Below, piece by piece: positions 61,301-64,000 of a stretch of DNA of 64,000 nt. The stretch is from Nautilus pompilius (lineage: Eukaryota; Mollusca; Cephalopoda; Nautilida; Nautilidae), in the NCBI GenBank assembly GCA_018389105.1, contig JACATO010001542.1, forward strand, positions 62,001 through 126,000, read 5' to 3'. A program made the position numbers and the translations under genes. The notes under the pieces were generated by a model. It did not search any database, was not told the DNA's origin, and was given only the letters and a program-made list of their open reading frames with translations. Every line of letters begins with the position of its first letter. Within the stretch, counting starts at the first letter, position 1.

Positions 61301-62948
61301 AAACTCCTCTCTCCCACCTCCCAGCCATCCCTACACTTCTACAACACCTCTAATGATTACAACATGCAAATAAATTGAGAGGAAGCCGACCATATGGAGA
61401 TTAACATTGAGATTACATTAACTTCTTTTCCCAGATAATCAACTTTATGGTCTGTTCTGAATGCTCTCATATTACCCCACACAGTTTTAGCTTTAAATAG
61501 GTAAAATGACAAGTAATTTTCAACATCCTGGAGTAAAAAAAAAAAAAGTACAATTTTGTAACAAATTTAATATTTATCCAGCAATAAAAGTATTATAAAA
61601 AAAAATATAACATTTTCTTATTTCATCCTTTCTTCGACACTGGGGGCTCATTTCAATGGATTATTACTATCAACATGGATGCCAATGTAGCTGTATTCTC
61701 ATGTGCAGTGATTCCCTTTTTTTTAACAGTCACAAGCAAATTTATTCATGTTGCTACCGACGACCCACAGAGCCATTACGCTGATCAAAGCCCGCACTTG
61801 ATTTCAGTAGTACAGCTACCATCACTTAGCTCAGATGAACCAAAGTAGTTTTAAAATTTTCCAGCTTATTTATAAATCCACACACACTTTTTCTCTCTCG
61901 ATGTAGCAATTCTGTTTTTCTATAAATATATTGTTGTGATAACAATATTAACTTTTAACTGGTGAAAATCAAACTGATGGGCATTCTTTCCCGAGGCAGC
62001 TCTTGCATAAGATGCGCACTTGTAGATGAGCTGTTCATTAGAAGTGATTTGCTTTTGTTTTAAATTGTGAAGAAAATTGGGCTTCTTTATATTGAAAATA
62101 TTTCAATTCAGAAACACCGTATTTAGCCATTTTCGATGGTTAAATGTTTGATTTATTCATCCAATGCTAAGACAAAAAAAATTAAATCAAAACTGAGAAC
62201 TCAATGTGATCCTGTTAATATTTAGTTTATAATTTCCCCGCCACCATGCTGCAGGTGTGTTAAATATATTATTTGGCTGCAAATCAGCTTCGTTTTTCAC
62301 TGTGCCGTTTTAAGATTAATACCACCAACCAACAGCTAGATGCATAACGGGTAAAATTTTCTTTCAGATTTTACATAATCAATATAAATGGAAAAAAAAA
62401 TCTTGTTTTTATTGCATTGCAAAGAATGTTAAAATTATCAGATTGCAAAATCTTCAGATCCTTTTTCTTTCAATTACAATTCCACCTGACAAAACTGTAA
62501 CCATGAGAGGTATAAAAGTAAAAATCAAATGCTTGTTTCCAAATAGCTGTTAAAATTTATCCTAAATTTCCTGAGCATCGTGTCACACGCGTTTTGTTGC
62601 AAAATTTTTTGTTTAATTAAAACACTCAAATAAATAAAAACTGTGAGTCTATTTATTAATGACCGCCATTGCAGGAAATCAATTATTTTTATATATACTT
62701 AAAAAATTATTAATGCACTGCTATGATCCTGAAAAACCTTTGAATAGAAGTATCACAAAAGATGCACTGTAGCATTTAGAAGTTAAAATGAAGGTTAATG
62801 GTGGTAAGGAAACACCACATTATGGATACAAGGACAATCATTGAGTTCATTATAATATTTTGAGTCCTGAACTTACCTTTGGGGAAAATGTTTTAAATAC
62901 TCCTTCAAATACATATCCATTTTTAACTTGAACCTTTATTACACAGCC
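34323..62948 (-). CDS. ATXN2: Ataxin-2, all but the N-terminal exons (16 exons)
   Basis: Ataxin-2 is a cytoplasmic RNA-binding protein that joins poly(A)-binding protein, P-body/stress-granule factors and mRNA 3' regions. The coding sequence is complement(join(34323..34387, 44872..44982, 46920..47453, 51325..51454, 51719..51882, 52399..52594, 54225..54288, 54691..54806, 55961..56010, 56414..56545, 56841..57013, 58370..58561, 59500..59588, 60009..60133, 60757..60940, 62877..62948)). It totals 2397 bases, 798 residues plus stop, with every phase matching. Visible domains: LSm end ([20 protein letters not shown], residues 5-24), LSmAD (about 86-165, [13 protein letters not shown] to [10 protein letters not shown]), and PAM2 ([15 protein letters not shown], 383-397). 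From about 400 a Pro/Gln/His-rich disordered tail follows. No polyglutamine tract is seen, but the N-terminus is outside the window. Least certain are the exon at 34323-34387 and the non-GT donor after 52399. Confidence 0.93.
38494..38700 (+). repeat. unnamed interspersed repeat, copy A
   Basis: It shares ordered blocks with 53445-53640 in the same orientation: CAGTCACCAAGTC near 38498, GAAGGAAGATGCATTTACC then GGCATTAAA near 38599-38625, and AGTTCTACTGG near 38671. The two copies differ by substitutions and length changes, as old dispersed copies do. Family unknown; no terminal repeats or coding frame seen. Confidence 0.5.
41061..42150 (+). mobile_element. decayed Tc1-like transposon
   Basis: A TA at 41059-41060 is followed by a Tc1-like end (CAGTACCGGAAAACATTATG). 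From about 41238 + strand frames read like a Tc1 transposase with many stops: [11 protein letters not shown] at the start, [12 protein letters not shown] in the helix-turn-helix, and later [20 protein letters not shown] near 41770-41828, where intact proteins have GPLHRIDGIMD. The matching right terminal repeat was not found, so the right limit is approximate. It is inserted antisense in the last ATXN2 intron. Confidence 0.65.
42605..42815 (+). repeat. possible tRNA-derived SINE
   Basis: GGGTTCTATTTCCACTGGGA near 42650 resembles a polymerase III B box (GGTTCGANTCC) and follows an A-box-like TATGGTCACGCT at about 42614-42625. The composition is distinctly more CG-balanced than the surrounding intron. 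It has no A-rich tail and no second copy was seen in the window, so this is tentative. Confidence 0.3.
44872..44982 (-). CDS. ATXN2: ATXN2 exon (C-terminal His/Pro-rich block)
   Basis: The acceptor is CATGTTTAG and the donor GTAAGT. It encodes [20 protein letters not shown] and then [12 protein letters not shown], resembling the vertebrate end (LQPIPVSTTAHFPYMTHPSVQAHHQQ). It ends one base into a Gly codon. Reading into the intron would add 16 residues ([14 protein letters not shown] after Gly) before a stop, a possible alternative end. Confidence 0.88.
45130..45200 (+). mobile_element. LINE-like reverse transcriptase scrap
   Basis: Plus-strand bases here read [13 protein letters not shown] before a stop. 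(F/Y)ADD is the catalytic motif of reverse transcriptases, and the surrounding text fits a non-LTR (LINE) enzyme. Only a few dozen codons are recognisable, so the clade cannot be assigned. A GGAA repeat follows near 45348-45362. Confidence 0.4.
46920..47453 (-). CDS. ATXN2: ATXN2 largest exon (Pro/His/Gln-rich tail)
   Basis: This 534-base exon (acceptor TGATTTCAG, donor GTAAGT) encodes residues of low complexity: [39 protein letters not shown], and [19 protein letters not shown] near its end. It corresponds to the vertebrate block HPHTPHPQPSATP ... GGSHPAPSPVQ. Such tails are disordered and support condensate formation in this family. No long homopolymer is present. The high GC content here against AT-rich introns also marks it as coding. 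Confidence 0.92.
48088..49917 (+). mobile_element. hAT transposon with intact ends, broken transposase
   Basis: Termini CAGGGGTGCACAAC (48088 on) and GTTGTGCACTCCTG (to 49917) are inverted repeats with one mismatch. Both are flanked by a perfect 8-bp duplication, CATTAAAT (48080-48087 and 49918-49925), the hAT signature. Inside, + strand frames match the catalytic core and C-terminus of the transposase lineage related to GTF2IRD2: [20 protein letters not shown], then [36 protein letters not shown] and a dimerisation end. The frame is split by a TGA at 48980-48982 and a shift near 49290-49320. The N-terminal half, including the BED finger, is missing; in its place lies LINE-derived sequence (48283-48520). 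It is antisense to ATXN2. Confidence 0.9.
48283..48520 (+). mobile_element. LINE reverse-transcriptase fragment inside the hAT element
   Basis: Plus-strand text [20 protein letters not shown] followed by [13 protein letters not shown] matches the C-terminal reverse-transcriptase region of a LINE (usually STKVAVYRAV...LLYGAETWTLY). Downstream bases read [14 protein letters not shown] in another frame, also typical of the same proteins. It lies within the hAT terminal repeats, so it was either inserted into the hAT or captured by it. Its own ends and tail were not resolved. Confidence 0.65.
51325..51454 (-). CDS. ATXN2: ATXN2 exon
   Basis: The acceptor is GTTTGCAG and the donor GTATGT. The 43 codons begin [20 protein letters not shown] and end [11 protein letters not shown]; the pattern follows vertebrate VIQGNARMMAPPTHAQPG. 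Phase 0 in, phase 1 out. Confidence 0.88.
51719..51882 (-). CDS. ATXN2: ATXN2 exon
   Basis: The acceptor is AAATTTCCAG and the donor CAG|GTAGTC. It encodes [20 protein letters not shown] and then [20 protein letters not shown], comparable to vertebrate YVAYSPQQFPNQPLVQH. It starts with two bases that need one base from the previous exon; that phase is what exposes the non-GT donor upstream. Confidence 0.9.
52017..52148. repeat. MITE with long inverted repeats, 132 bp
   Basis: The left arm TGTCACGGTAA...GATTTCTGGAAATTCCTGAA and the reverse complement of the right arm CGTCACAGTAA...GATTTCATGAAATTCCTGAA align over about 45 bases. TA flanks both sides (52015-52016 and 52149-52150). It cannot code. 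It lies in an ATXN2 intron and abuts a TG microsatellite starting at 52151. The superfamily is unclear; the TA target suggests Tc1/mariner or PIF-like mobilisation. Confidence 0.65.
52151..52176. repeat. (TG)n microsatellite
   Basis: About thirteen TG units directly follow the right TA of the MITE. Confidence 0.9.
52399..52594 (-). CDS. ATXN2: ATXN2 exon with apparent GC donor
   Basis: The acceptor is TTTGTCAG. The 65 codons begin [20 protein letters not shown] and end [11 protein letters not shown]. It directly continues the PAM2 exon, and TSPRPQ.Q matches vertebrate TSPRPQAQPSP. The next exon needs phase 1, which no GT in the frame before the stop at 52382-52384 provides. CGAG|GCGAGT does provide it, so a GC-AG intron is inferred. 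Confidence 0.85.
52595..54224 (-). other. ATXN2 intron
   Basis: No exon is recognised. It contains the second copy of the interspersed repeat (53445-53640) and an (AC)n patch near 53841-53850. Confidence 0.6.
53445..53640 (+). repeat. unnamed interspersed repeat, copy B
   Basis: It shares with 38494-38700, in order, GTAGTCACCAAGTCC (near 53452), CACTTTTGACTGAAGATGCA then TTACCCAGCATTAAA (near 53518-53552), and TTGTTCTACTGG (near 53600). It is as diverged as an old family copy would be. Confidence 0.5.
54225..54288 (-). CDS. ATXN2: ATXN2 exon carrying the PAM2 motif
   Basis: It encodes [20 protein letters not shown] and Ala. The core [10 protein letters not shown] is the PABP-interacting motif 2, which binds the MLLE domain of poly(A)-binding protein; the hydrophobic Leu and the later Phe are both present. 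The acceptor is CCAATTACAG. The donor chosen is GCG|GTGGGT because it keeps phase with the next exon; the neighbouring GG|GTATAT would break the frame. Confidence 0.95.
54691..54806 (-). CDS. ATXN2: ATXN2 exon (charged coiled region)
   Basis: The acceptor is CCTTAATAG and the donor GTAAGT. It encodes [20 protein letters not shown] and then ELEKPDRIL, an alternating Lys/Glu helix just before PAM2, like the vertebrate QEKDDKEEKKDAAEQ stretch. A second AG four bases later would break the frame and is not used. Confidence 0.88.
54807..55960 (-). other. ATXN2 intron, nothing recognised
   Basis: Plain AT-rich intron of 1.15 kb. Open frames here (for example 55283-55537 minus) have no domain or splice support. 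Confidence 0.55.
55961..56010 (-). CDS. ATXN2: ATXN2 small exon
   Basis: A 50-base exon with acceptor TTTTTTAACAG and donor GTAAGT. It encodes [16 protein letters not shown] after a split Ala codon, matching vertebrate HRKQIDDLKKFKNDF. This is the conserved short helix between the LSmAD region and PAM2. Confidence 0.9.
56414..56545 (-). CDS. ATXN2: ATXN2 exon (Ser/Glu-rich linker)
   Basis: It encodes [20 protein letters not shown] and ends DRRNSTPK. The donor used is AAAAG|GTACAG, which gives the right phase for the next exon; GT|GTATGT 17 bases further on would not. It is a poorly conserved linker, identified by phase and splice sites rather than by similarity. Confidence 0.8.
56841..57013 (-). 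CDS. ATXN2: ATXN2 exon (after LSmAD)
   Basis: The acceptor is CCTCTATAG and the donor GTAAGT. It begins [12 protein letters not shown], matching vertebrate KYIPPGQRNRE, then has Ser/Pro-rich text ([20 protein letters not shown]) and ends EVEIKVNG. Confidence 0.88.
57014..58369 (-). other. ATXN2 intron, nothing recognised
   Basis: A 1.36-kb AT-rich intron. Features are simple repeats (AAT units near 58011-58026) and an 8-bp inverted repeat TGTGCAAC ... GTTGCACA near 57617-57638. Confidence 0.5.
58370..58561 (-). CDS. ATXN2: ATXN2 exon (end of LSmAD)
   Basis: It encodes [20 protein letters not shown], then [20 protein letters not shown] and [14 protein letters not shown]. This aligns block for block with vertebrate VPLERDNSEEFLKREARANQ, LAEEIESSAQYKARVALEND and EEEKYTAVQRNSS. 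The acceptor is TACAG and the donor GTAAGT. Confidence 0.95.
59500..59588 (-). CDS. ATXN2: ATXN2 exon (LSmAD core)
   Basis: It encodes [20 protein letters not shown] and TYDENLSQY, matching vertebrate [20 protein letters not shown] and TYDSSLSSY. The acceptor is TTTTTTCACAG and the donor GTATGT. The identity is unambiguous. Confidence 0.97.
60009..60133 (-). CDS. ATXN2: ATXN2 exon (LSmAD start)
   Basis: It encodes [20 protein letters not shown] and then [20 protein letters not shown], matching vertebrate DAFTDSAISAKVNGEHKEKD and LEPWDAGE. The acceptor is TTCACCCAAG and the donor GTAAGT. Confidence 0.96.
60757..60940 (-). CDS. ATXN2: ATXN2 exon (LSm second half)
   Basis: It encodes [20 protein letters not shown], a Ser/Asn-rich insert, and [20 protein letters not shown]. 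In vertebrates the same position reads CDLVLDAAHE ... ILFKCSDFVVVQFKDMD. The donor GTTGGT is weak but is the only one in phase. The acceptor is TTCTCTTTCAG. Confidence 0.9.
60941..62876 (-). other. ATXN2 intron, nothing recognised
   Basis: A 1.9-kb AT-rich intron with no exon or element I can name. Confidence 0.55.
62877..62948 (-). CDS. ATXN2: ATXN2 exon (LSm domain, first visible)
   Basis: It encodes [20 protein letters not shown] and FSPK. It aligns with vertebrate CEVQVKNGTVYEGVFKTYSPK, the Sm1-type fold that contacts RNA. The acceptor is ATCTTTAG and the donor GTAAGT. Phase 0 at both ends; the preceding exons are beyond the window. Confidence 0.95.
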
Positions 62949-63931
62949 CTAAAGATAGAAATGTGAAAAAAGTTCAAAGGAAAATCGTCTTTGACTGGAC
63001 TAGTAGTAGTTGTGCTTGTAGAAGAAATCTCACAAAAGAAATCATGACCATATAAAATAAATACAAACAACACAGAGAGATTTCACAAGTGAAAACCCCA
63101 TATTAAAAACTAATATATTTATTTTAAGGTTCCCACATCTGAAATAAAAGAAATCAACTTAGTTATCTCTTTTGCTTTCTTCTGTCTAGAAGTAAATGCT
63201 TAGGGACACCTCTTCAGTGTATAAGGGGAGATGCGGGATGTTTTAGTCTAAATGACCAGAAAGGTTACACATGCAGCTGCCCTGCCCTAGGGATCAGAAC
63301 GAAAGAACACAGTCAGTAATGGGAAGTAATCCCTGGCAGAACAGGATGGTACAAGAGAGAACATCAGGATACAAAATACACTTACTAACTATGGCTAGTG
63401 AAAGCACAACCACCAATAATTATGTTATATAATGTACCAACACATCTAAACTCAAATCTGGTTGCTGCTGATTGTCATTTAGACACATCCTATTTATTTT
63501 CTATCTGACAACAAAACCAATGCACAAATCAAACAAACAAACAATCAAAAAAAGACTGAAATTGCAAATTTAGGAGCTAAGAAATTCTTTTATGCATTAA
63601 ACTGATGCATATATGCTGAAAAAGATTATACCTTTCTCTGACCACCTCTATAGAAAACTTCTACACTTATTTACTTCAGAACTAATGCTGTTAATAAATT
63701 TCAATTTTAAAAAAATGCAACTTCTATCAAACTTAAAGACTTGACCCCTAAATTCATCCACAAGCTAACTTATGCTTTTCGAGAGCCACCCATTTCATAG
63801 AATTTTAGCCCCCTCTGATGCAGTTAATGTGCTGCTTTAGGTAAACACAACACATTGTCATTTTCCTCCATTACTGAACTGAGTATTAGCTCTCATTAAA
63901 ATATTTAGCATAATTTTTTTTCGTTTAACTA
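62949..63931 (-). other. ATXN2 upstream intron, partial
   Basis: I searched by eye for the preceding LSm exon (text like HIVTSVVG) on the minus strand and saw none, so the intron continues past the window edge. Confidence 0.5.
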
Positions 63932-64000
63932 CACTACAAGTCAAAAGTATAGAAACCAGTAAAATGATATGCATATACATTACTAGCTAAATAGGCATTT
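63932..64000 (+). mobile_element. start of a Tc1-like element cut by the window edge
   Basis: After a TA at 63930-63931 the sequence CACTACAAGTCAAAAGTATA followed by GAAACC resembles Tc1-like ends of the form CACTACCGGTCAAAAGTTTGG. The body would lie beyond 64000. Confidence 0.4.

Noticed and set aside
1-64000. CRISPR arrays, bacterial operons, rRNA genes
   Set aside because: No spaced direct repeats, no dense prokaryotic gene layout and no rRNA-like sequence; all signs point to a eukaryotic nuclear genome.

Overview
The window looks like nuclear DNA from an animal, most likely a lophotrochozoan and probably a mollusc. The basis is intron-split genes with GT-AG junctions, AT-rich introns, metazoan gene content and a heavy load of cut-and-paste DNA transposons. 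The species cannot be named from the sequence.

Two host genes are certain, and they point at each other. (1) On the + strand, the 3' end of DGCR8/Pasha occupies 3331-8776. It has five coding exons carrying the second double-stranded-RNA-binding domain and the C-terminal DROSHA-binding tail; the rest of the gene lies left of the window. (2) On the - strand, sixteen exons of ataxin-2 run from 62948 down to 34323. They join in phase without a break into 798 residues: the end of the LSm domain, the LSmAD domain, the PAM2 motif that binds poly(A)-binding protein, and a long Pro/His/Gln-rich tail. The N-terminal exons lie right of the window. One protein acts in primary-microRNA cutting and the other in mRNA translation and stability; nothing in the sequence shows that they work together.

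Layout. 1-3240: intron of DGCR8 holding a mariner, a decayed pogo-type element and a tRNA-derived SINE. 3331-8776: DGCR8 3' exons, with hAT and Tigger-like fragments in one intron. 8777-15861: a stretch with no recognisable transposon that could be a very long DGCR8 3' UTR. It holds a strong candidate pre-miRNA hairpin at 14422-14486. 16616-18905: a second mariner of the same family and a Tc1-like element with intact ends. 19795-21028: a speculative two-exon small gene. 21-34 kb: mostly intergenic, with one pogo-like MITE. 34-63 kb: ataxin-2, whose introns hold a Tc1-like element, a LINE reverse-transcriptase scrap, a hAT element with a LINE fragment inside it, and a second MITE. The right edge shows the start of another Tc1-like element.

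I found no CRISPR array, rRNA gene, free-standing tRNA gene or bacterial operon. The observations most worth following are the hairpin near the Microprocessor gene, the probable GC-AG intron in ataxin-2, and the MITEs and nested elements whose exact boundaries can be read.
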